In this document: one piece after another, positions 1-6,222 of the stretch
Numbering within the stretch: the first letter of the stretch is position 1
Layout: each line of letters opens with the position of its first letter
From: an uncultured Microcaldota archaeon
GTDB lineage: Archaea > Micrarchaeota > Micrarchaeia > Anstonellales > Bilamarchaeaceae
DNA: 9,580 bases
Assembly (NCBI GenBank): GCA_903835325.1
Contig: CAILMU010000179.1
Location: 1 to 9,580 of the forward strand
Reading direction: 5' to 3'
Notes under the pieces: model-generated
The model's database searches: none
Told to the model about the DNA's origin: nothing
Seen by the model: only the letters and a program-made list of their open reading frames with translations
Program-made: the position numbers and the translations under genes

Positions 1-113
1 CCAAGGTCGCAGCGCGCATAGTCCAGCCACCACATTAATGGCCGAGTGCCTGACAGAGGCCGCAATAGCCGCGTCATTTCCAAGACAACCGAAATATCCT
101 CATCAGAGTCCAT
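1..113 (-). CDS. Possible partial gene, N-terminus only, runs off left edge
   Basis: Reading leftward from ATG at 113, the frame stays open for all 37 codons to the window edge, beginning MDSDEDISVVLEM. I recognise no family. The upstream strand has a TATA-like stretch (complement of 142-149, TTTTAAAC) centred about 32 bases before the ATG, so the transcript would have a leader of only a few bases. There is no Shine-Dalgarno site, which fits the leaderless style of other first genes in this window. A random frame of this length would stay open fairly often, so support rests mainly on the promoter spacing. It would be divergent from the small membrane-protein gene at 263. Confidence 0.3.
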   Translation of the reverse strand, partial: MDSDEDISVVLEMTRLLRPLSGTRPLMWWLDYARCDL

Positions 114-230
114 CAGAGGAGATGTGCTTATGACAGAATATGTTTAAAATACTATCCTAAAAATCGTATGGCTAAGGAAATATTGTATTTTTGCACAATT
201 TCTGCATTAAGAAGGCTCGAGCGAGCGGAT

Positions 231-236
231 TATAAA
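231..236 (+). promoter_or_regulatory. TATA box of the 86-residue membrane protein gene
   Basis: TATAAA follows a purine-rich stretch (GAGCGAGCGGAT) that could serve as a BRE. Its centre lies about 29 bases before the ATG at 263, so an archaeal transcript would start at or within a few bases of the start codon. No Shine-Dalgarno site is present between the two, which supports leaderless translation. Confidence 0.5.
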
Positions 237-262
237 CGATTTCCTAGAACACTTCCCTTTGT

Positions 263-523
263 ATGGCGCAGATAATCGCTCCCCAGATAATCCGGGAGAA
301 CAGGACAGTGCTGGATTTCGGCGGCAGCCTGATGTGGGTGGTCTGCATACTGCTGGCGCTCGCGATAATCCATTTTTCATGCGCAGCAGGGAGCGCGACA
401 GGATATGTCGGCGACATCTGCTCTAGGGGCCTTGATGTCTGGGATTATCTGGGCCTGATATGCTGCGCCCCATTATACCTGCTTGTCATAATATTCTTCA
501 GCACAGGTTTGAGGATTTGGTAG
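263..523 (+). CDS. Small protein with two predicted membrane helices, unknown function
   Basis: The frame encodes 86 residues. A polar N-terminus (residues 1-20) is followed by a hydrophobic helix at about 23-42, a short loop with Gly, Asp and Cys at about 43-58, a second helix at about 60-81, and a short tail ending in RIW. Five cysteines (28, 40, 53, 67, 68) are many for so small a protein. Four lie in or near the helices, including an adjacent CC pair. No family is recognised. A TATAAA box at 231-236 puts the transcript start at the ATG, supporting this start and suggesting a leaderless message. The gene is convergent with pckA, 20 bases apart. Possible roles such as a small membrane subunit or toxin-like peptide are guesses. 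Reality of the gene is likely but not certain, as it is short. Confidence 0.55.
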   Translation: MAQIIAPQIIRENRTVLDFGGSLMWVVCILLALAIIHFSCAAGSATGYVGDICSRGLDVWDYLGLICCAPLYLLVIIFFSTGLRIW

Positions 524-543
524 ATGTTTGGAGCTATGGACCT

Positions 544-2064
544 TCAGATGGCGTCCACAATCCTTTTATCCAGCCCTTTGAACTGCGCGAGGAAGGCGCG
601 CCTCTCTTCTTTCAGCTCCCTTGTGAGGCGGGCATACTCTTCCTTGCTGTAGAATTTGGCAGGGTCGAAATGCCTCAGGTCCACATCCCCTGCCCAGTCG
701 GCGACCTCGTATCCCCAGTCAGGATCCTTGCGCCACCGTATGGTCCCTCTGGCGGCATCGGCGAGCAGGCGGGCGGAATCGTAGACGGTTATCTTGACCC
801 CCTCGTCGCTTCCCGGATGCGCGCCATAGCGGCCGGTGTCAAGGAGGAAGCATTCGATGTGAGGGTTGCGCTCCAGAATCTTAAGGAAACGGTTGCCCTC
901 TTCCTCGTACGGGCCGATTATGAACGGGTTCGTGCCGACCACCCGGAGCGGCTTGCCTGCCTGCGTCGGGTCGCCTGCTGATGACTCCACGGATTCGCCT
1001 AGCATGAAGAACGCGGCCGCCTGCTCCCTGGTGAGGCGGGCGATCGGCGGGACGATGGTCTTCCTCCGGGTTATGAAGACTACCATATCGACCCTATCGA
1101 GGTCTATTGATTTGTCAGTGAAATCTAGTTCCTTCCTGATGACGATACCCCTGCCGTTGGAAGTGATGCTAGAATCGAAGAAATCCACTTTCCCATCCGC
1201 CCCGACTTTCACGTTCTCGAGAATCGCGTTCGGGGATATCGCGCCTTTATATAGCAGGGGTTGGGAATCAGGCTCGAGCCCGTCTGTCTTTATGTAGAAA
1301 TTATCCTCTGTGCCTATTGCCGAGCTGTCCTTGTTGAGCATGACCACATCGTCCTGCCTTATCCTGACCAGCTCCCCCTCCTTTTCATCCAGCCAATGGT
1401 GGTGGCAGGTGAGGGTGGTCTTGCCTGTCGCGCTAAGGCCGAAGAGGAGCATGCCTTTCTCGACAAGCTTCCCGCCAGCCCCCCGTACGCGCAGTATCTT
1501 CGAGCCTGCATGGAGCCCCAGGCCCCCCCGCTTTGTCTTGTGGGCATACATCATCATCCGCAGGCCTGCCTTCTTTATCTCGCCGCAATAATCAGAGCCG
1601 AGGATGAAGGTCGTGAATGATTTCGGATCCACGAGAATCTTGCGCTCAGGCCACTCCGGGACATCAACGATATTGAAATCAGGTTTTGTGAAACCTTTTC
1701 CAGGAGCGAAAAGCATCGTTCCCCACATGTAGGCGAGACGGGCGTACCTATCGCTGACATAGAGGCGGATTTTCGTACGATAGCCCCTTTTCATGCACAT
1801 CATCCGGTCGACCACTACGAATCGCCTGGTTTTGACGTATGATGCGACTTTTCCGAGCGTCTCGATCTGCTGCGGGTCGGGATCGAACACGATATCAGTG
1901 AATTTGGCGCTCCTTGAACGGATCGCGGTGGTGTAGCTCGCGCTTCCATATTCGGTCGTCTTCTCATCCGTTTTCGCGAGCGTTCTCAGCTCCTTTAGGG
2001 TTTTTCCGAGAATCTGCGCGCTCTTTTTCACTTCTTTGAGGGCGTTCAGGAATGGATCAGCCAT
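544..2064 (-). CDS. pckA: Phosphoenolpyruvate carboxykinase, ATP-dependent type
   Basis: This 506-residue enzyme converts oxaloacetate plus ATP to PEP, CO2 and ADP in the cytoplasm, the entry to gluconeogenesis; the reverse reaction is possible. Alignment by eye to the E. coli enzyme places nearly all catalytic residues: R51-S52 (E. coli R65 region), Y159 and K164-K165 in YCGEIKKAG (Y207, K212, K213), H185 (metal-binding H232), the P-loop GLSATGKTTL at 209-218, D238-D239 in RIRQDD (D268-D269) and R305 (R333). The VPPIARLT segment at about 338-345 matches the conserved VLPPVSRLT. The P-loop has Ala212 where most relatives have Gly, and the sequence is clearly divergent from bacterial forms. 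Length is slightly below the usual 520-540. ATG at 2064 is preferred because a TATAAAAT box lies 26 bases upstream, implying leaderless translation. It runs away from the surface-protein gene and converges on the 86-residue gene. Confidence 0.93.
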   Translation of the reverse strand: MADPFLNALKEVKKSAQILGKTLKELRTLAKTDEKTTEYGSASYTTAIRSRSAKFTDIVFDPDPQQIETLGKVASYVKTRRFVVVDRMMCMKRGYRTKIRLYVSDRYARLAYMWGTMLFAPGKGFTKPDFNIVDVPEWPERKILVDPKSFTTFILGSDYCGEIKKAGLRMMMYAHKTKRGGLGLHAGSKILRVRGAGGKLVEKGMLLFGLSATGKTTLTCHHHWLDEKEGELVRIRQDDVVMLNKDSSAIGTEDNFYIKTDGLEPDSQPLLYKGAISPNAILENVKVGADGKVDFFDSSITSNGRGIVIRKELDFTDKSIDLDRVDMVVFITRRKTIVPPIARLTREQAAAFFMLGESVESSAGDPTQAGKPLRVVGTNPFIIGPYEEEGNRFLKILERNPHIECFLLDTGRYGAHPGSDEGVKITVYDSARLLADAARGTIRWRKDPDWGYEVADWAGDVDLRHFDPAKFYSKEEYARLTRELKEERRAFLAQFKGLDKRIVDAI

Positions 2065-2086
2065 GGATGAGCATACTCACCAAGCG

Positions 2087-2094
2087 ATTTTATA
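2087..2094 (-). promoter_or_regulatory. TATA box of pckA
   Basis: On the minus strand this reads TATAAAAT, with the purine-rich GCGAGAT just upstream as a possible BRE. The box centre is about 26 bases before the pckA ATG at 2064, so transcription should begin at the start codon itself. The only Shine-Dalgarno-like string, GGTGAG at 2078-2083, lies too far from the ATG (13 bases) and would lie upstream of the transcript start. Confidence 0.6.
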
Positions 2095-2124
2095 ATCTCG
2101 CTGGAGGGGAAAGCGGGTATCGAT

Positions 2125-2163
2125 GGCGGGTGGCCAATCCATATGAGGCCGGTATCACCCGCC
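2125..2163. promoter_or_regulatory. Imperfect inverted repeat between divergent promoters, candidate operator
   Basis: GGCGGGT at 2125-2131 is complementary to ACCCGCC at 2157-2163. Inside it, GGCC at 2132-2135 pairs with GGCC at 2147-2150; a six-base bulge (GGTATC) follows on the right. The element lies between the pckA TATA box (2087-2094) and the surface-protein TATA box (2174-2182), about 30 bases from the former and 11 from the latter. That is a natural place for a regulator controlling one or both genes. No regulator family is identified, and a chance inverted repeat in this G+C-rich stretch is possible. Confidence 0.3.
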
Positions 2164-2173
2164 CGCACACAAG

Positions 2174-2182
2174 CTTAAAAAT
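2174..2182 (+). promoter_or_regulatory. TATA box of the surface-protein gene
   Basis: CTTAAAAAT is centred about 48 bases before ATG 2226 and 54 before ATG 2232. A transcript beginning about 27 bases downstream would carry a 22-28 base leader containing the Shine-Dalgarno-like GGAAAGGGG at 2217-2225. This argues against the longer upstream reading frame, which opens at 2052 before the promoter. Confidence 0.45.
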
Positions 2183-2225
2183 GACAAGCTGGAAAACCAC
2201 CTCAAGGAAACCAGTTGGAAAGGGG

Positions 2226-3002
2226 ATGCAAATGATCACGAGATGCCTCGTAGTGCTGATGATGCTGTTGGCGATATGCTACTCCACGGCACCCTCTTGG
2301 GTGGCTAGCGGAGTGAACCTGAATTATTCTGTCGGCACTGACACCGTGTCATTCAGCGTGCTGGATCGGAGCGGGGACGACATCCATATAAACCAAAAAA
2401 CCATTTCGACCAGCGCGCAGGCAAACTATCTTGACAATGCCAGCGCCGAATCTGGGCATTTCTGGTTCGACAGTTCTGAATTCTCGGGCGAATCAGTCGG
2501 GAATATGGTGGGCGATTACGATGTGATCGCGCAGGGCAGCCAGCATTTTGCAGGGAAAGACTGGGATACCATCACGCTCCAGGGCACCATAAGCGGAGCG
2601 ACCACGACATTCGTGTATGACACTGCCACCGGGCTTCTCCTGAAAGAGACGGTCTCGGCGGCAGGCGCGCCTACCGTCACACTAGTTAGTTATTATGTCC
2701 CGGCCTGGGCGCCACCCCCTCCGCCGCCAGCGCCGGTGAACAACACGAACGCGACCCCTCCGCACCAGAACGCTTCGATGAATAATACCGGAAGCCCTCC
2801 GCCGGCCAACACAAGCGGTTCTTCGCCACCGCCTCAGCAGCCCAGCCAACCGCCGGGGACGAACATCTCGAACCAGGGCGCTGGGACGCCCCCCGGAACG
2901 CAACCAGCCACATCATCAGGGGCCGCTAAGAAGAAGTTGTGCTCCTCGTCGGCATTCATACTGTTGATATTGGGCCTCGCGATAATCAGGATAAGAAGAT
3001 GA
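2226..3002 (+). CDS. Secreted, probably N-glycosylated surface protein with C-terminal membrane anchor
   Basis: The 258-residue product starts with a signal peptide (MQMITRC, then a hydrophobic stretch at about 8-20; likely cleavage near 23-29). A soluble, Ser/Thr/Asp-rich domain follows at 30-158, probably beta-rich, ending in a segment around VYDTATGLLLKE (130-141). Residues 159-233 are a Pro-rich linker with a run of seven prolines in the PAWAPP region and six N-X-S/T sequons (172, 175, 182, 186, 195, 213); two more are at 33 and 71. The C-terminus is KKK, a hydrophobic helix at about 242-254, then RIRR. This is a type I layout: domain outside, stalk, membrane anchor, basic cytoplasmic end. 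The last 25 residues also resemble the motif-helix-basic-cluster plan of archaeosortase tails, but no PGF motif is present. The frame opens at 2052, but the TATA box at 2174 and AAGGGG before ATG 2226/2232 favour the short form. Function unknown; unrelated to the neighbouring metabolic genes. Confidence 0.72.
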   Translation: MQMITRCLVVLMMLLAICYSTAPSWVASGVNLNYSVGTDTVSFSVLDRSGDDIHINQKTISTSAQANYLDNASAESGHFWFDSSEFSGESVGNMVGDYDVIAQGSQHFAGKDWDTITLQGTISGATTTFVYDTATGLLLKETVSAAGAPTVTLVSYYVPAWAPPPPPPAPVNNTNATPPHQNASMNNTGSPPPANTSGSSPPPQQPSQPPGTNISNQGAGTPPGTQPATSSGAAKKKLCSSSAFILLILGLAIIRIRR

Positions 3003-3021
3003 GTTCGCCCTGCTGCACCGG

Positions 3022-3063
3022 ATTTTTTCCTATCCAGCCATTTTTTTTCCTGCCATTCTTTTT
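3022..3063 (+). terminator. Repeated T tracts downstream of the surface-protein gene
   Basis: Three T-rich tracts (TTTTTTCC near 3023, eight Ts near 3042, CTTTTTC near 3058) lie 20-60 bases after the TGA at 3000-3002. Archaeal RNA polymerase terminates at such U-rich tracts without needing a hairpin. The tracts sit in a loosely repeated unit of the form CCATT(C/T)TTTTTC. They would act on the plus strand only; the converging citrate-lyase operon sees A tracts here. Confidence 0.5.
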
Positions 3064-3071
3064 CTATCCCG

Positions 3072-4913
3072 TCATTTCTCTTTGCTTTCCTCCATGAAAA
3101 GCACGTCGTCATAGGGATGCCGGTAGAGCGGCGCCTTAAGCCTCTTCTGGTCAAGCACATGGCCGATCATTCCGATGCTCCGTGCCAGCACGAAAAGGCC
3201 GTTTAAGCATCCGATATCGAGTATCTCCTTCACCTCGTCATCGCTGAAGGCCCCGCTTGAGCACATCAGGTCCACGAAAAGGATGCCTATGCAGCCATCA
3301 ACATTCAGGATGAGGTTGTTGGCCTTCTTGAGCGTCTCCTGCTCGACTTCAAGGGCGAAATCGAGGTATTTCGTCTTCGGGAAGTTCTTCTTCGCATAGG
3401 ATTTCAGCAGCTCGACACGTTTGTCCGGGTTCTTCGCGCTTTTCACCCTGTGGCCGATACCAGGTATCCGGATGTCTTTGCGCTTCATCTCATTCACGAA
3501 TTCTTCTGCGCTCAATCCGCGGTCGCACCCGTCCTTGAAATATCTTGCGGCATCGTCTATGGCGCCCCCGAAACGCGGGCCTATGGTGAGCATGCCGCTC
3601 GCTAGCGAGCTTACCAAATCTTTCCCTGCGCGCGAAGCGACGATCGAATTATGCGCTCCTGATACGCACGGGCCGTGGTCAGCGGCTATCATGAGCACCA
3701 GTTCAATAAGGCGCGAGCCGTATTTCGGAAGGCTTTTCTTGAACCAGAGGAGCGATATCACATCGCCCAAGGAACGGTTCTCCTCCACGATCCTTCCTAT
3801 CGGGACGCCGGCATATGTCACCTCTTCCCCGCGGTCATCTGATATCGTGCAGATGAAATTGGTCGGCCTGCGGACCGACCCTGCCTTCAACGCTTCCCCA
3901 TAATCGGCAGGAAGCGCCGGTGGATCGATATCCGTGGCCGGGATTATTACGCCCTTCTTCACAAGGTCAGAATATGTGGCCGTGATCGCCTTGTCGAAAT
4001 CCTCGAACGACTTCGGGACCACGAATCCTGCTTCGCGCAGCGCCTTGTTCTTCGCTTCGGCAGTCTCCAGCTGCGCTCCGCTTTTAGCCCCGGCATGCCC
4101 GAACTGCACCTCGGTCGGGAAAACCTTGGCGCACGTCCCGGTGACCCAAGCTACGAGCGGTTTTTTTATCGTACCGTTTTTCTTCGCATCGACCACGTCA
4201 TACTCGTCCCTGCCTCCGAGCTCGCCCAGCATGACGATCATCTTCACCTGGGGCATCTTCTCGAAGCGCAGGATGTGCTCGAGCAGCGTGGTCCCGGGGA
4301 ATGCGTCCCCTCCTATCGCGATGCCTTCGAACACGCCGTCGGTCGTCATCCCGAGCATATGATACATCTCATTTGAGAGGCCTCCCGACTTAGAGACGAA
4401 ACCGACGGAGCCCGGCCTGTGAAGCTTGCTCTCTATGATATTATCCACTGTCCCTGCGGTATTGGCGACCTTGAAGGCGCCTGCCTGGATGCCCCCGACC
4501 GTGGCAGGCCCTATGATGATTTTCTTCATCTTTTTCGAGAGCGCTATCAGGTCCCTGGCCTCCCGCTCAGGCACGCCTTCGGCGATGATGACTACGGTCT
4601 TTATGCTTTTTTCCGACAGCGCCTTCAGCGAGGATGCGTATGCGCTCCTGAAGGAGGCGAAGTTGATGAAAACGTCCGCCTGGGGGTGCTTCTTTGCCGC
4701 TTCCTCTGTTGTTGGATAGATAGGGATGAGAATCTCGTTCCGCCCGAAGAAGACCTTATGCAACCCGCTTGAGCCGGGCTCTATCAATGCGGCGACGCTC
4801 GGCGTCTTCCTTCTGCAGAGATAATCGAAATCGAGCATGCGCTGGACTGCGTTCGGCTTGAAATTGTATATCAATGCCTGAGTATCCTTCGAGAATAGTT
4901 GCGGTCCTTCCAT
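3072..4913 (-). CDS. aclA: ATP-citrate lyase large subunit (succinyl-CoA synthetase-like plus citryl-CoA lyase domains)
   Basis: The 613-residue protein matches the C-terminal half of human ACLY along its whole length (plant ACLB, bacterial AclA). With its partner it cleaves citrate plus ATP and CoA into acetyl-CoA, oxaloacetate, ADP and phosphate. Residues 1-330 are the CoA-binding/ligase part, with E112 and the phosphorylated His273 in VQFGHAGA (human E599, H760). Residues about 350-613 are the citrate-synthase-like cleavage domain with H413 in ADHGP, H488-R489 in GIGHR and D539 in LNVDG (human H900, H975-R976, D1026); the spacings between these sites are identical to those I recall for the human enzyme. 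The upstream gene's TGA (4917-4915) is one base before ATG 4913, and GGTGG at 4920-4924 is a well-placed Shine-Dalgarno site. The frame extends to a GTG at 4922, but that GTG lies inside the Shine-Dalgarno site, so ATG is preferred. It is the last gene of the operon and convergent with the surface-protein gene. Confidence 0.95.
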   Translation of the reverse strand: MEGPQLFSKDTQALIYNFKPNAVQRMLDFDYLCRRKTPSVAALIEPGSSGLHKVFFGRNEILIPIYPTTEEAAKKHPQADVFINFASFRSAYASSLKALSEKSIKTVVIIAEGVPEREARDLIALSKKMKKIIIGPATVGGIQAGAFKVANTAGTVDNIIESKLHRPGSVGFVSKSGGLSNEMYHMLGMTTDGVFEGIAIGGDAFPGTTLLEHILRFEKMPQVKMIVMLGELGGRDEYDVVDAKKNGTIKKPLVAWVTGTCAKVFPTEVQFGHAGAKSGAQLETAEAKNKALREAGFVVPKSFEDFDKAITATYSDLVKKGVIIPATDIDPPALPADYGEALKAGSVRRPTNFICTISDDRGEEVTYAGVPIGRIVEENRSLGDVISLLWFKKSLPKYGSRLIELVLMIAADHGPCVSGAHNSIVASRAGKDLVSSLASGMLTIGPRFGGAIDDAARYFKDGCDRGLSAEEFVNEMKRKDIRIPGIGHRVKSAKNPDKRVELLKSYAKKNFPKTKYLDFALEVEQETLKKANNLILNVDGCIGILFVDLMCSSGAFSDDEVKEILDIGCLNGLFVLARSIGMIGHVLDQKRLKAPLYRHPYDDVLFMEESKEK

Positions 4914-4914
4914 A

Positions 4915-5241
4915 TCAGCCACCTTTTTTCACATACTCCATCGCGATAGGCACTATCTTAGTCATGTGCGTCTCCGGCCCGTAAGCTTCTATGCTGATGC
5001 CGGTCTCCTGCCCTAGGTCCCGCATCATCTTCAGCCCCGCCTGGTAGTTAGGGCCGCCCCTCCGGACGTAGATGCGTATCCCTGCTTTCTTCATCTTGTC
5101 CTTGCACTCTTTTATCGCCATGATTATGCCTTTGAACGTGCTCGCCACATCAGTGAAGTTGGCGATACCGCCCCCGATTATCAGCGCCCTGCTCTTCCCG
5201 TCTTGCTTCCTTGTGGCGAGATCCAGGATGGTCTTCGCGTA
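4915..5241 (-). CDS. aclB: ATP-citrate lyase small subunit, C-terminal part after frameshift
   Basis: This frame continues the small subunit from YAKTILDL to the stop overlapping the aclA leader (108 codons plus stop). It has no start of its own at the break; the first usable start would be GTG at 5148. It carries GGGIANFTD and YVRRGGPNYQAG, strongly conserved in ATP-citrate lyases. If the frame is restored by removing two bases, N346, T348 and R379 fall at the numbers I recall for the citrate-binding residues of human ACLY, which supports a two-base surplus rather than a larger rearrangement. A product starting at GTG 5148 would lack N346 and T348, so it could not supply the citrate site by itself. 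Conservation shows it was under selection until recently, or still is. Confidence 0.8.
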   Translation of the reverse strand, partial: YAKTILDLATRKQDGKSRALIIGGGIANFTDVASTFKGIIMAIKECKDKMKKAGIRIYVRRGGPNYQAGLKMMRDLGQETGISIEAYGPETHMTKIVPIAMEYVKKGG

Positions 5242-6197
5242 GAGAGATACGTCTCTTCGGTGTTGGGGTTTCCGCTGTACTCGCCATAATTGGCGAGTTC
5301 TTTCTCCATGCCAAGGTCGACTATCGTATCGGCGTATATCACGCTCGCGCCTCCGCCAGCCACCATTGTCCAGATCCTTCCTTCAGGATTCAGTATCGTA
5401 AGTTTCAGCGATGCGCCGCTCTTGTCGTCGAGCTCTGCGATGTATTCCTCCTCAGGATACAATCTCCTTCCGAAAGGCTTGGGGAATTCGATGCCGCCCC
5501 ACTTCTTCTCATCCTTGAACGAGGCCGTGTCATCCAGCTCTCCTCTGGCATCCAGCGGGTAGGGGTTGCCCTGTTCGTCGAAGATGAACGGGTTGAATTC
5601 CAGCAGGGTGAAATCAAGGTCCTTGTAGATTTTGAAGGCAGCGCGGATGAACTCGGCTGTCTTTTCTTGCTTGTCCTGCGGCAGCCCCTTGAGCGCTTTC
5701 CCGATCTCCTCTATCTCCGGCTCGCTCCCGATAGGTACGTTTATATGGACCATCCGGTCCCAGTTCTCTTCTATTTCCATCCCTCCCTTATCGGAGAAAT
5801 TGATTGTGTCGCAGTCCCGCGCCGGCGTTATCGAGAAATAGTACTCTTCCTTGTGGGGCATGAACGGCTCCACGATGAAGTGTGTCAGGATGCCAGCCGT
5901 CTTTCCGACCCCGGCCTCCTTGTTCATCCTCTGCTTCACGAACTTCTTCACATCATCCCAGGACGCATCTAGGAGCAGAAGGTTGCTCTTCCCCCTCTTG
6001 CCGAAGAGCATGTCCGGTTTCACGACAAGCCGGGCCTTTGCCAGCCATGGATTCGCCGATGGGAGTTTCTCAATATCCGTCTTGGGGGATATCTGCACGC
6101 ACTTGAAGTCATACTTCGCTTTGCCGCCGCTCATCTGCCCCAGATTGAGGGCGAACAATCTCTTGGAATCGTACTCGCGTATCTTGCGCCTTGCCAT
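5181..6197 (-). CDS. aclB: ATP-citrate lyase small subunit, ATP-grasp part, frameshifted
   Basis: This matches the N-terminal part of human ACLY (plant ACLA, bacterial AclB), the subunit that binds ATP and citrate. Conserved: K60 in LVVKPD and KRGK at 67-70 (ATP binding), E200-N202 in LEFNPF and D216 in LDARGE (ATP-grasp), IWTMVAGGGAS at 275-285 and NYGEYSG at 303-309. Homology stops after T317-Y318 region (ETYL), then 20 unrelated residues (STRRPSWISPQG and on) run to a stop at 5181. The next conserved segment, YAKTIL, lies in another frame starting at 5241, so the intact protein would have been 426 residues, the normal length for this subunit. ATG at 6197 is supported by AAGGGAT about seven bases upstream and by alignment. 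It follows icd by 25 bases and is followed by aclA. As written, the encoded protein lacks the citrate-binding residues and should not work alone. Confidence 0.9.
   Translation of the reverse strand: MARRKIREYDSKRLFALNLGQMSGGKAKYDFKCVQISPKTDIEKLPSANPWLAKARLVVKPDMLFGKRGKSNLLLLDASWDDVKKFVKQRMNKEAGVGKTAGILTHFIVEPFMPHKEEYYFSITPARDCDTINFSDKGGMEIEENWDRMVHINVPIGSEPEIEEIGKALKGLPQDKQEKTAEFIRAAFKIYKDLDFTLLEFNPFIFDEQGNPYPLDARGELDDTASFKDEKKWGGIEFPKPFGRRLYPEEEYIAELDDKSGASLKLTILNPEGRIWTMVAGGGASVIYADTIVDLGMEKELANYGEYSGNPNTEETYLSTRRPSWISPQGSKTGRAGR
5241..5247 (-). other. Frameshift site in aclB at a TC-dinucleotide run
   Basis: The minus strand reads TAT-CTC-TCT-ACG in the upstream frame; the conserved continuation TAC-GCG-AAG begins at 5241. 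Removing one TC unit from the TCTCTCT run gives Thr-Tyr-Leu-Tyr-Ala-Lys, colinear with Thr-Tyr-Asp-Tyr-Ala-Lys in human ACLY. A -1 ribosomal slip would instead add one residue (Leu-Ser-Tyr). The run is not a classical X-XXY-YYZ slippery heptamer. A two-base repeat gain, in the genome or in assembly, is the simplest reading. Confidence 0.85.
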
Positions 6198-6222
6198 AGA
6201 GAATCCCTTCTGTTTTTTTATG

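Noticed and set aside
122..147. Ribosome-site-like GAGGAGATG followed by ATG at 130
   Set aside because: The frames after the candidate starts end within three to five codons, so no gene follows.
168..272. Short plus-strand frame starting MAKEILYF
   Set aside because: It overlaps the promoter and start of the 86-residue gene, is about 34 codons long and has no family match.
460..981. Long plus-strand frame opposite pckA
   Set aside because: It is antisense to conserved pckA sequence, with no promoter, ribosome site or recognisable protein features.
2052..2225. Upstream extension of the surface-protein frame to ATG 2052
   Set aside because: It would place the start before the TATA box at 2174 and overlap the pckA start, and it puts 58 polar residues before an obvious signal peptide.
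4920..4922. GTG start of aclA at 4922
   Set aside because: The GTG is part of the GGTGG ribosome site for ATG 4913, which is correctly spaced and follows the aclB stop by one base.
5241..5247. Programmed -1 ribosomal frameshifting in aclB
   Set aside because: There is no X-XXY-YYZ heptamer, and a -1 slip would add one residue relative to homologues. A two-base repeat gain fits the alignment exactly, though recoding is not formally excluded.
5211..5972. 253-codon plus-strand frame opposite the ATP-citrate lyase small subunit
   Set aside because: It lies wholly antisense to a conserved enzyme and encodes no recognisable domain; such open antisense frames are common in sequence of this composition.
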